Origin: an uncultured Bacilli bacterium
GTDB taxonomy: Bacteria; Bacillota_I; Bacilli_A; RF39; UBA660
Reading direction: 5' to 3'
Assembly: GCA_910585335.1 (NCBI GenBank)
Contig: CAJUCU010000023.1
Location: forward strand, 1-19,386
DNA length: 19,386 bases
Shown here: piece by piece, positions 7,404 through 14,768 of the stretch
Layout: each line of letters begins with the position of its first letter
Numbering within the stretch: the first letter of the stretch is position 1
Program-made: the position numbers and the translations under genes
Notes under the pieces: generated by a model
Database searches by the model: none
Seen by the model: only the letters and a program-made list of their open reading frames with translations
Told to the model about the DNA's origin: nothing

Positions 7404-7432
7404 AGAATACAAAAATAAGTAAAAATTAGCAA
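7404..7432 (-). promoter_or_regulatory. Promoter of the 302-residue hypothetical gene
   Basis: TTGCTA (7432-7427), 17 bp, TATTCT (7409-7404), ending 19 nt upstream of the start codon. It is divergent from the rpsD promoter, whose -35 begins 27 bp away. Confidence 0.6.
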
Positions 7433-7459
7433 CACTAACGATCAAATTAAGTAAAAAAC

Positions 7460-7488
7460 TTGACTTTTCAAGGTCTTTTGCATATAAT
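7460..7488 (+). promoter_or_regulatory. Strong promoter of rpsD
   Basis: TTGACT (7460-7465), 17 bp, TATAAT (7483-7488) is near the sigma-A consensus, as expected for a ribosomal protein gene. Transcription should start near 7495, leaving a leader of about 155 nt. Confidence 0.85.
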
Positions 7489-7494
7489 TAATAC

Positions 7495-7649
7495 TGCAAA
7501 TCACTTGAAACAGCGTATTTGGAGTAAATGAACGTGTTTTTTTTGAAATAGGTAAGTAACCTCTGCTGTTAAGGCGAACAAAAAACTCCCTTATTTACGG
7601 CTAAATAAAAATTTTCAGGGACTTGTAAAATCACAGAAAGGAGAATATT
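7495..7649 (+). promoter_or_regulatory. Candidate S4-binding autoregulatory leader of rpsD
   Basis: The roughly 155-nt untranslated leader is far longer than others in the window. By eye, AACAGC (7509-7514) can pair with GCTGTT (7565-7570), enclosing a small AGGT/ACCT hairpin (7550-7562). GGAGT (7521-7525) can pair with ACTCC (7585-7589), crossing the first helix as a pseudoknot. Firmicute rpsD leaders are known to bind S4 and repress their own translation. I did not match the published consensus base by base, so this is a position- and structure-based call. Confidence 0.55.
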
Positions 7650-8252
7650 ATGGCAAGATATACTGGACCTAGTTATAAAAAAGCTCGTCGTGTTGGTTTC
7701 TCAATCAGTGAAACTGGAAAAGAATTAGCACGTCGTCCATATGGACCTGGTCAACATGGAAATGCCCGTAAAGGAAAACTATCAGACTATGGAGTTCAAT
7801 TAAAAGAAAAACAAAAGGTTCGTTTCATGTATGGTTTAAATGAAAAGCAATTCAGAAAAACTTTTGATGAAGCTGCAAAACTAAAAGGTGTTCATGGTGA
7901 AGACTTCTTAAAATTATTAGAATCTCGTCTTGATAACCTAGTTTATCGTTTAGGCTTTGCAACAACACGTCGTGGTGCAAGACAACTTGTTAATCATGGA
8001 CACATCACAGTAAATGGTAAAAAAGTAGATATTCCATCTTACCGTGTAAAAGTTGGTGATACTATCGCTCTAAAAGAAGGATCTAAGGATCATAAAGCAG
8101 TATTAGAAGCACTAGAAAAAGTAACAAAGCGTGTAGAATTCGTAACATATGATGAAAAAAATCTATCTGGAGTTTACGTTCGTATGCCAGAGAGAAACGA
8201 ATTAAATGCAGACATTAACGAATCACTAATCGTTGAATTCTATAACAAATAG
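7650..8252 (+). CDS. rpsD: 30S ribosomal protein S4
   Basis: S4 is a primary 16S rRNA-binding protein that starts assembly of the 30S body and helps maintain decoding accuracy. The 200 residues match the family. The N-terminus MARYTGPSYKKARRVG and the segment RRPYGPGQHG (29-38) are typical. The S4 RNA-binding domain (about 91-150) includes ESRLDNLVYRLGFATTRRGA and the HITVNGKKVDIPSYRVKVGD region. There are no cysteines, so this is the zinc-free form. AAGGAG 6 nt upstream supports the ATG. It is monocistronic, with a strong promoter, a long leader and a terminator shared with the convergent gene. In many bacteria S4 represses its own translation, and the leader fits that. Confidence 0.98.
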   Translation: MARYTGPSYKKARRVGFSISETGKELARRPYGPGQHGNARKGKLSDYGVQLKEKQKVRFMYGLNEKQFRKTFDEAAKLKGVHGEDFLKLLESRLDNLVYRLGFATTRRGARQLVNHGHITVNGKKVDIPSYRVKVGDTIALKEGSKDHKAVLEALEKVTKRVEFVTYDEKNLSGVYVRMPERNELNADINESLIVEFYNK

Positions 8253-8258
8253 AAAACA

Positions 8259-8294
8259 AAAAAGCAATAATGAGAAAATTCATTATTGCTTTTT
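8259..8294. terminator. Bidirectional terminator between rpsD and the convergent 117-residue gene
   Basis: A perfect 14-bp stem (AAAAAGCAATAATG/CATTATTGCTTTTT) with an 8-nt loop provides a T run on both strands. It fills almost the whole 42-bp gap and touches the stop codon of the minus-strand gene at 8295. Confidence 0.9.
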
Positions 8295-8648
8295 CTATCG
8301 AATCGTTTTCTTAAGTACATTTACTGCATCAGTCTCTGACAAAGGCTCTGTAATGACCTCTCCTAAAAAACCTTCTGCTAATATACTAGAAGCAGCTTCA
8401 ACAAAAGAAATAGGAACAAGTGATTCCTCATCTAAATAAGTTGCCATAGTATATTTTTGGTCTTGACTAAACACTAAATCATAAGCTAATTCTTTCGTAT
8501 TAACTAAGTTGTCAGTAACAACATCACAATATGGAGTAACAAGACTCTGATAAAGAATCGCATTTTCACATACAATCCGATCATGAACAATCTTTCCATC
8601 GATTGCTTCTAATTTACAAATGGTCCCTTTATAATAATTTTTAGTCAT
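8295..8648 (-). CDS. Small hypothetical protein, 117 residues
   Basis: I do not recognise this protein. It has no signal peptide or membrane helix, is acidic overall, and looks like a mixed alpha/beta soluble domain (for example VVTDNLVNTKELAYDLVFSQ, then EEESL-like and SFVEAASSILAEGF stretches). Cysteines are at about 11, 27 and 41. AGGGGGA about 10 nt upstream supports the start. It is the last gene of a probable three-gene operon: it begins 27 nt after the stop of the coiled-coil gene, with no terminator between, and ends at the bidirectional terminator. Its job is presumably linked to the two upstream genes, but nothing in its sequence says how. Confidence 0.75.
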   Translation of the reverse strand: MTKNYYKGTICKLEAIDGKIVHDRIVCENAILYQSLVTPYCDVVTDNLVNTKELAYDLVFSQDQKYTMATYLDEESLVPISFVEAASSILAEGFLGEVITEPLSETDAVNVLKKTIR

Positions 8649-8675
8649 ATTCTATCTTTCCCCCTATAAATATTA

Positions 8676-9632
8676 TCAACTATCACTTAATGATTTTACT
8701 TTCTGTTCATTATAATCCATCGTTTGATTATAATCATTCAATACGTTTTCTACTTCTAGAGCTTCTAAAAGTAAAACATCTTCTAATTGGGATATTTTTT
8801 TCATATTTTCTTTAAAAACTGAATCATCTGGAAACCCTTCACAAGTTTTTTTATATTCTTCTCGCAAAGAGCGAACCTCGGCCAAAGAAGCTTTTACCAT
8901 ATCATCATAATTTTTCATACTGGCGTGATCGAATTTAATTTCATTGTAATAAGAAACATCAGCTTCTTTTCTAGTAAGAACAAAATCTTCTTCACGCAGT
9001 AAATTCTTAGCATCCTGAACTAATTTACTCGCTAAATAAAGAGAGGCCATTTTTTTAGGAACCACAGTAGATAGTAACTTAGCCTCAACTGATCTACGCA
9101 CCACCCTGCCAGTAAAGCGAAGCATCTTTTCTGTTATACCAGAACGATAAATAACAACTTCTCTTTCTTTCATCTGATTGATTTTAGCCAAATATTCTTG
9201 AATCCTACGGCGATGAGACTTAACTTCATCATCTACACTCTTAGCACACTCTTTCAGTTCATCATATTTTTTTGAAGAGCGCAAAACAACAGTTTCTTGA
9301 TAATCAATCACTTCTTTTTTCTCATTTACAAGAAGATGAGCTTCCTTTTGATCGTCTTCTACCTCTCCTGCTACTTTATGGTAAGAATCTTGATCCTGCT
9401 CAGTCACAGATTCTTCTATCTTTGCCTCTACCTCTTGAAATTCTTCTTCTACATTTTTAAGCTGTTTTTCAATATGATCCAACTGATTTCTAGTAATAAC
9501 AGTATCTAGAGAATGAAGAATATCTTGAAACTGTTCTTGAACACCTTCTAAATCCCATAAAATCTCAATATTTTTTTCTAATAAAAGATCATAGGCATGA
9601 TATAAATCTTCTATTCGTTCTATGTTTTCCAT
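8676..9632 (-). CDS. Coiled-coil protein of unknown function, 318 residues
   Basis: I do not recognise a family. The protein is highly charged and almost entirely helical by composition. Glu/Lys/Gln-rich heptad-like segments occupy about 1-75, 90-160 and 240-318. A central less-charged stretch (about 162-210, ITEKMLRFTGRVVRRSVEAK and following) is amphipathic and basic and could be an oligomerisation or membrane-surface helix; no true transmembrane helix is seen. It is the middle gene of a likely operon, 13 nt after the propeller-protein gene. The ribosome binding site is AGGACGTGAG, nearly the same as in front of ackA. The stop is TGA, showing that TGA is not read as Trp here. A cytoplasmic scaffold role is only a guess. 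Confidence 0.8.
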   Translation of the reverse strand: MENIERIEDLYHAYDLLLEKNIEILWDLEGVQEQFQDILHSLDTVITRNQLDHIEKQLKNVEEEFQEVEAKIEESVTEQDQDSYHKVAGEVEDDQKEAHLLVNEKKEVIDYQETVVLRSSKKYDELKECAKSVDDEVKSHRRRIQEYLAKINQMKEREVVIYRSGITEKMLRFTGRVVRRSVEAKLLSTVVPKKMASLYLASKLVQDAKNLLREEDFVLTRKEADVSYYNEIKFDHASMKNYDDMVKASLAEVRSLREEYKKTCEGFPDDSVFKENMKKISQLEDVLLLEALEVENVLNDYNQTMDYNEQKVKSLSDS

Positions 9633-9645
9633 TAAGTCTCACGTC

Positions 9646-10869
9646 CTATTTTACTTGTATCATTTTTCCAGCTTGATTATATGTAATGAATTTTGAAAAA
9701 TAACCTTCTTTTTTATACTTAGAATAACCACTAACAAGATAGTAATCCTTTACAGTCATAATATCAGTAAAATAGTCATTATTCCCTTCTCCATACTGAG
9801 TAACATATACTTCCTTCAAGTTCTCTTTATATTTAGCAAGAATACCATAATAGCGATAAACATTTTTTTCTTTGGTTGACTTTTCTTCATTCAACACAGC
9901 ACTGTGTCCAACAACAATCAAATTATTGTCTTTATCATGTGTAAGTGTATTAAAACGTTCCAAGCCATCACTATCATAAGTTATTTCATCTATTTTTTCA
10001 AGAGAATCATTATATTTTACTAATAAAGAATCAATTTCATGATCATATTCATCTTTACTTAATTTTTTAGCACCTGCCACTACTAGATAATCTCCTATTT
10101 GAGTAATTCCTGTAAATCCTAATGTATCTGTGTATTCATAAGTGGTTGTTTGAAGACGAGTACCATCTAAAGTATACTTGCTAATAATACCCGTTCTACC
10201 ATAATCCTTACCAACAACATATATATATTGATCGGTAACAACTAAATCATTATAAAGACCTGATTTATTCCCACCATAATGATCTTGCCATACGATATCA
10301 CCAGATTTGTCATATTTTACAATAATGGCACCACCCTCTTCTGACATACCAAGGGTAGAATTCTCATAAATGCTTTGTCCTACTACAATATAACCATCAT
10401 CTAAAGCTTTCACATTCTTAAAAGTAGAGTTCCCTAAAATTTGCATAGTCCGAGAAAATTCTTCTTTCCCATCTTTATCATATTTTACAAATAAAGCAGT
10501 TTTAGTGTTTTCTTTCTTCTCTTTTTTTGTTTTCTGAAAACTTCCTACAGCTACATAACCATCATCAGTTGCTAAAACATTATGAAAAGTACTATTGTAT
10601 CCATGATTATAAAACTTCTCCCATTCTTTTTGAAATTTATCATCATATTTTGCTATTTTTGCTTTCTCATAAGAATCTTTGTTTCCATTATTACTACCAA
10701 CTGTAATATAACCTTTATCTAATTTATCAAAAGCATTCACACTATCAAAGTAATTACTCTCCCCAGTAGAATTTTTCTTTTTATATAAAATAAATAAAAC
10801 ATCAAAAATCAAAACAAGAACACATAAAATAGAAATAACACCAATAATTTTTTTCGTTTTTTTATTCAT
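9646..10869 (-). CDS. Membrane-anchored protein with seven propeller-like repeats
   Basis: The 407-residue protein starts with MNKKTKKIIG and one hydrophobic helix (about 9-29), followed by KKKN, so the bulk should lie outside the membrane. The extracytoplasmic part holds about seven diverged repeats of roughly 45-60 residues. Each has a core like DDGYVAVGS or DDGYIVVGQ, then ALFVKYDKDGK or AIIVKYDKSGD and a W/F-containing strand, spanning about 41-407. This pattern is known from beta-propeller repeats of surface lipoproteins, and seven copies suit a closed seven-bladed propeller. The start is the ATG at 10869, 9 nt after GGAG; the ATG at 10902 would add 11 residues and lacks a Shine-Dalgarno. 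It is the first gene of a three-gene operon. Ligand and function are unknown. Confidence 0.85.
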   Translation of the reverse strand: MNKKTKKIIGVISILCVLVLIFDVLFILYKKKNSTGESNYFDSVNAFDKLDKGYITVGSNNGNKDSYEKAKIAKYDDKFQKEWEKFYNHGYNSTFHNVLATDDGYVAVGSFQKTKKEKKENTKTALFVKYDKDGKEEFSRTMQILGNSTFKNVKALDDGYIVVGQSIYENSTLGMSEEGGAIIVKYDKSGDIVWQDHYGGNKSGLYNDLVVTDQYIYVVGKDYGRTGIISKYTLDGTRLQTTTYEYTDTLGFTGITQIGDYLVVAGAKKLSKDEYDHEIDSLLVKYNDSLEKIDEITYDSDGLERFNTLTHDKDNNLIVVGHSAVLNEEKSTKEKNVYRYYGILAKYKENLKEVYVTQYGEGNNDYFTDIMTVKDYYLVSGYSKYKKEGYFSKFITYNQAGKMIQVK

Positions 10870-10892
10870 AATACCACGCTCCATACTAATAT

Positions 10893-10921
10893 ATTTTAAC
10901 AAAGAAGCACTATTTTATCAA
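10893..10921 (-). promoter_or_regulatory. Promoter of the propeller/coiled-coil operon
   Basis: TTGATA (10921-10916), 17 bp, TAAAAT (10898-10893), ending 23 nt before the start codon. Its -35 box is only 6 bp from the -35 box of the divergent yfhO-like promoter. Confidence 0.7.
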
Positions 10922-10927
10922 TCTAAT

Positions 10928-10956
10928 TTGCCTACTTTTAAAAGTTGATATATAAT
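10928..10956 (+). promoter_or_regulatory. Promoter of the yfhO-like gene, with palindromic spacer
   Basis: TTGCCT (10928-10933), 17 bp, TATAAT (10951-10956). The spacer starts with the perfect 12-bp palindrome ACTTTTAAAAGT (10934-10945), a possible operator. GAGGT before the ATG at 10974 serves as ribosome binding site. Confidence 0.7.
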
Positions 10957-10973
10957 AAGGATACGAGGTAGAT

Positions 10974-13490
10974 ATGAAAAAAAGAATTTTAATAAACTTA
11001 AGCTTAATGATTATCCTATTGATGGCAACATTACTCATTGTGGATCCAGGTTTTATTTTTGGTTCCAAAACAGACTGGATAAATCAGCATACTATTTTCC
11101 CTGACTATTTTAGAAAAACATTCTATCAAACGGGGAACATCTTGCCAAACTTTGCCCCTCATATTGGAGCAGGTCAAAACATATTCAATTTTTCTTATTA
11201 TGGACTATTAAATCCCATTATATTAATCTCTTATTTATTTCCAAATCTAGAAATGACTACTTATATGATAATTGCAAATATCACCCTTTATATATTAACA
11301 GGTATACTACTCCTACATTTTCTAGAAAAACACACAGAAAAAAGTTACAACGCCCTACTAAGTACCATCATCCTAATGTTTTCCTCTTCTTTATTATTCC
11401 ACTTTCACAGACACTTTATGTTCGTAAATTATATGCCCTTTTTACTATTAGGATTAATAGGGGTAGATGCCTACTTTGATAAAGATAAAAAAGTGCTTTT
11501 AACATTCAGTACTTTTCTAATGATTATGACCAGTTATTATTATAGTATTATCGGTATTATAATCTTTATAATTTATGGCATCTATCGCTACATCGAAAAA
11601 AATAAAAAAATCACACTAAAAAGTTTTTTAACAGAGGGAATAAAGTTTCTAATTCCAATAATCATTGCTATTTTTATGGCTGGTATTCTGCTTCTACCAA
11701 CAGCATATGTCATTCTAGAAGGACGTGGTAACAAAGAAAAGCTATTTACTATAACAGAACTATTAATTCCAAAAATAAATACAGATGCCATATTATATAA
11801 TACCTATTCCCTAGGATTAACAGCACTTAGCTTATTATCCTTAATACATGGAGCGACAAAAAAAGATTCGAAAAAACGCTTTTTAAGTATCAGCATCATT
11901 ATTTTAATAATATGTCCAATATTCATTTATCTGTTAAATGGTGGTCTTTATATTAGAAACAAAGTCTTCATTCCCTTTCTACCTTTAATAGGATTAACAT
12001 TATTAACCTTTCTAGAAGACATTTTTAAAAAGAATGTAAACATCAAAAAATTACTAATCATCAGTTCCATCATAATAGTACTAGAACAATTAACAAAAAA
12101 TGAATCCCTTCTTTATTTTTTCATATTAGATATATTAATAACCTTAATAGTAATACTAATATATAATAAAACAACCAAAAAAGTTTTATTTGTAATTCCA
12201 ATGATTATAATCATCATAACCAATTGGTTTATTGGACAAAAAGAAGAAAATTATATAGAAAAGAAATTCTTAAAAGAAAGTTTTAATCAAGAAACAGAAG
12301 AACGATTAAGTAAGTATTTAGAAACAGAAACTGAAGTAATACGAAGTGCCAATTTAGATAGTACGTTATACACAGTAAATAAAATTATTAGTCCAAAACA
12401 CTATACAACTTCTGTCTATTCATCCACTTTTCACAAGGACTATAATCATTTTCAACAGAAAGTGTTTAAAAATCCTCTACCCAATCGAAATACTTTAATT
12501 CTTGCTCAATCTAATAATATTATGTTTCAAACATTTATGGGCATAAAGTATATCACATCATCCAAAAAAGCATCCGTTGGCTATCAAGAATTAGAAAGAG
12601 GAAAAAAAGCAACGGTCTACAAGAATGACAATGTTCTACCACTTGGATATGCTACCAACCGTATCATGAATAAAAAAGACTTAGACATTTTAGCTTACCC
12701 ACAACAAGAAGAAGCATTAATGGCAAGTGCCGTTGTAGAAAATGCTAACACAAATTTCAACTTTGTGGGCAAAAGTAAAGAAATCGATCAAAACTATCTA
12801 GAGCCACAAAACACAAAAAATTTAAAAATAAAAATACAAGATGGAAAGTATATTGTGGATGCAAAAAAGGATACAAAAATTAAAATCCCTCTAACGAAAA
12901 AGTTACAAGATGAAATATTATTTGTTACATTCAAAATTCATAACCAAACAAGCTGCAAGATTCCAAACCAAAAAATAGGAATCAATCATACATATAATAA
13001 AATTAGTTGTAAAGAATCAGAATATCAAAATCATAATAATACTTTCCACTACGTTTTATCAGAAAATGGACCATGGGACACCCTAGAAATAGTAATTGGA
13101 AAAGGACATTATATATTAAGTGATTTTAGAACTTACATCCTAGACTATAAAGAGATAAAAAACAAGGTGAAAACAGTAGAAAAATGGCATGTAAAAAACC
13201 AAAAAGAAGATGAATTAGAAGGACCAATATATGTAACAAAGGATGGCTATTTTGTCACATCAATCCCTTATGATAAAGGATTTGATATATGGGTAGATGG
13301 AAAGAAGCAAAAGTATGAAAAAGTAAATACTGCCTTTTTAGGATTTCCAATAAAAAAAGGACATCATCATATAAAAATAGTATATCATTCTCCACTTTTA
13401 AAAGAAGGAATGGCATTATCAATAATTGGCCTTATAGGCTTTATAATCATGGCTATTCTAAATTACAAAAAAAGAAGCAATGTAGCATAG
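10974..13490 (+). CDS. YfhO-family polytopic membrane protein (probable GT-C glycosyltransferase)
   Basis: The 838-residue protein has a long N-terminal membrane half with roughly a dozen hydrophobic helices (about 5-425), a large extracytoplasmic domain (about 430-800), and a last helix near 812-830 followed by NYKKRSNVA. The first outside loop reads GSKTDWINQHTIFPDYF, with Asp34 and Gln38, then LPNFAPHIGAGQNIF and GLLNPIILISYLFP, the typical YfhO opening. In Bacillus subtilis YfhO acts with the lipid-linked sugar synthase CsbB to glycosylate lipoteichoic acid outside the membrane. No csbB-like or flippase gene is adjacent, so the acceptor is not known here. It is monocistronic with its own promoter and ends inside a bidirectional terminator. 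The family call is good; the substrate is inference. Confidence 0.85.
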   Translation: MKKRILINLSLMIILLMATLLIVDPGFIFGSKTDWINQHTIFPDYFRKTFYQTGNILPNFAPHIGAGQNIFNFSYYGLLNPIILISYLFPNLEMTTYMIIANITLYILTGILLLHFLEKHTEKSYNALLSTIILMFSSSLLFHFHRHFMFVNYMPFLLLGLIGVDAYFDKDKKVLLTFSTFLMIMTSYYYSIIGIIIFIIYGIYRYIEKNKKITLKSFLTEGIKFLIPIIIAIFMAGILLLPTAYVILEGRGNKEKLFTITELLIPKINTDAILYNTYSLGLTALSLLSLIHGATKKDSKKRFLSISIIILIICPIFIYLLNGGLYIRNKVFIPFLPLIGLTLLTFLEDIFKKNVNIKKLLIISSIIIVLEQLTKNESLLYFFILDILITLIVILIYNKTTKKVLFVIPMIIIIITNWFIGQKEENYIEKKFLKESFNQETEERLSKYLETETEVIRSANLDSTLYTVNKIISPKHYTTSVYSSTFHKDYNHFQQKVFKNPLPNRNTLILAQSNNIMFQTFMGIKYITSSKKASVGYQELERGKKATVYKNDNVLPLGYATNRIMNKKDLDILAYPQQEEALMASAVVENANTNFNFVGKSKEIDQNYLEPQNTKNLKIKIQDGKYIVDAKKDTKIKIPLTKKLQDEILFVTFKIHNQTSCKIPNQKIGINHTYNKISCKESEYQNHNNTFHYVLSENGPWDTLEIVIGKGHYILSDFRTYILDYKEIKNKVKTVEKWHVKNQKEDELEGPIYVTKDGYFVTSIPYDKGFDIWVDGKKQKYEKVNTAFLGFPIKKGHHHIKIVYHSPLLKEGMALSIIGLIGFIIMAILNYKKRSNVA

Positions 13491-13514
13491 ACTACAATGT
13501 TTCTTTTATTTTTT
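13467..13514. terminator. Bidirectional terminator containing both stop codons
   Basis: GAAGCAATGTAG (13474-13485) pairs with CTACAATGTTTC (13492-13503) over 12 positions with one A-A mismatch and one G-T pair, around a 6-nt loop. A T run follows on the plus strand (13504-13512) and seven A precede it (13467-13473), giving a T run on the minus strand. The plus-gene stop lies in the loop and the minus-gene stop in the stem. Confidence 0.8.
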
Positions 13515-14589
13515 CTAATTCTTTTTCAGATAAAGAAGTATACATCATGATTTTTTCATAGCATTCCCCATGCTCTAACATTTTCTTAGCAACTTCTACT
13601 TCTTTTTCTGTTCGGCCTTCTCTAAACGCTTGCTCTTTTAGTGCTTCTTCTTTGTTGTAGGATTGATCTAAGGAGTCATCTATATTTAAGTTTTCTTCCC
13701 TGGCAATCTTTTCTATTTTTTCTTTTGTCATATTGGTGTATTTTTCTATCAAATCAATACTTGCTTTCTCCATTAACATGCGCTTAAGAACCTCCAGTTG
13801 AATTTCTTCACGGCCTTCTCTAAACGCTTGCTCTTTTAGTGCTTCTTCTTTGTTGTAAGATTCTCTTAGGCTATCATCATAACTCCTTCGTTCTGATTCT
13901 TTCAGAAATTCTTCCATTACAATATCCTCCCCTATATATTGATCCGCACTCTTAATATCTTGTTCTATTCCTATTAATAAGAATCTTTCCATCTCGCTTA
14001 GTGCTTTGATACCTTTAGTATAACACTTTTTCTTAATATTGGGTAAATAAATATCTACAATGACTAGTGTATTTGTGTAAAGGTTTCCATCTTGGTCAAA
14101 AAGGGCGATGTCCCTTCTCACTTTATCATCTTTTTCATAACAATAATTATTGAGATTTACTAATATGGTTTGATGATACTCATCTTTTTCTTCTCTATCC
14201 TCCCTTGTTCTCATTATATAAGAAATATTTCTTTCTCTAATATGGGGATTATCATTATTATTCATCTCTACAATTACTTTCGTACCTTTGATATTTACCA
14301 CCAAATCACTTCGATACTCATAATCTCCTCTAGCTTCCTTCCCTGTTTCTGTTTTAGAAAAAGTAAGACAGGATAATAGTTCTTCATAACTTAAATCTAC
14401 GATATAAGAAAGTAGTTTACATGGAAACTGAATACATTCTTCTCTTTGAAATAACGTATGAAACATACTATCACTGATAATGGGGATTTTTAATCCTTCT
14501 CTTAGTTTTTCTAGTTTGATTTTACTATGGCGTGAAATCTCTCGCACATTTTCTAAATCTAAATTGGAATCTTTTAGTTTTAATATCAT
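13492..14589 (-). CDS. Rpn/PD-(D/E)XK nuclease family transposase-like protein with C-terminal duplication
   Basis: The 365-residue protein fits the PD-(D/E)XK 'nuclease family transposase' group (Rpn-like, formerly YhgA-like), associated with recombination and, more recently, phage defence. After a helical N-terminus, the nuclease core has YRSDLVVNIKGTKVIVEMNN, where Asp95 and Glu108 are candidate metal ligands; Asn110 stands where Gln or Lys is common. The C-terminus is a helical tail of two 66-residue units: SYNKEEALKEQAFREGR occurs identically at 244-260 and 310-326, each followed by a diverged K-RML...IEKYT-M-KE-IEKI type module. GGGAGG upstream and a good promoter support the start. It stands alone between the division operon and the yfhO-like gene. 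Activity is inferred from family only. Confidence 0.82.
   Translation of the reverse strand: MILKLKDSNLDLENVREISRHSKIKLEKLREGLKIPIISDSMFHTLFQREECIQFPCKLLSYIVDLSYEELLSCLTFSKTETGKEARGDYEYRSDLVVNIKGTKVIVEMNNNDNPHIRERNISYIMRTREDREEKDEYHQTILVNLNNYCYEKDDKVRRDIALFDQDGNLYTNTLVIVDIYLPNIKKKCYTKGIKALSEMERFLLIGIEQDIKSADQYIGEDIVMEEFLKESERRSYDDSLRESYNKEEALKEQAFREGREEIQLEVLKRMLMEKASIDLIEKYTNMTKEKIEKIAREENLNIDDSLDQSYNKEEALKEQAFREGRTEKEVEVAKKMLEHGECYEKIMMYTSLSEKELEKIKETL
13613..13857. repeat. Two identical 47-bp in-frame direct repeats inside the Rpn-like gene
   Basis: The 47 bp at 13613-13659 recur without change at 13811-13857, exactly 198 bp (66 codons) apart. The flanking parts of the two 66-codon units have diverged strongly in both DNA and protein. 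The repeat could mediate in-frame loss or gain of one unit. Confidence 0.9.
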
Positions 14590-14611
14590 AAGAATCCCTC
14601 CCTTCGCCCTT

Positions 14612-14640
14612 GTTATACTAGAAAATATTTACTCTGGCAA
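14612..14640 (-). promoter_or_regulatory. Promoter of the Rpn-like gene
   Basis: TTGCCA (14640-14635), 17 bp, TATAAC (14617-14612), ending 22 nt before the start codon. Confidence 0.7.
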
Positions 14641-14666
14641 ATCGCATTTTTTTATAAATTAGGCAT

Positions 14667-14713
14667 AAAAAAATACTAAAAATTTGATTTTCACTCTATC
14701 CATTTTTAGTATT
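14667..14713 (-). terminator. Terminator of the mraZ-rsmH-ftsL-PBP operon
   Basis: A perfect 12-bp stem (AATACTAAAAAT/ATTTTTAGTATT, 18-nt loop) runs straight into a T run on the minus strand, about 55 nt after the PBP stop codon. It closes the division operon before the Rpn-like gene. Confidence 0.8.
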
Positions 14714-14768
14714 CCTTTTGCATTGTTGTTCACAATTATCAATTTATTAGTTTTTTTACTTTTTTCTT

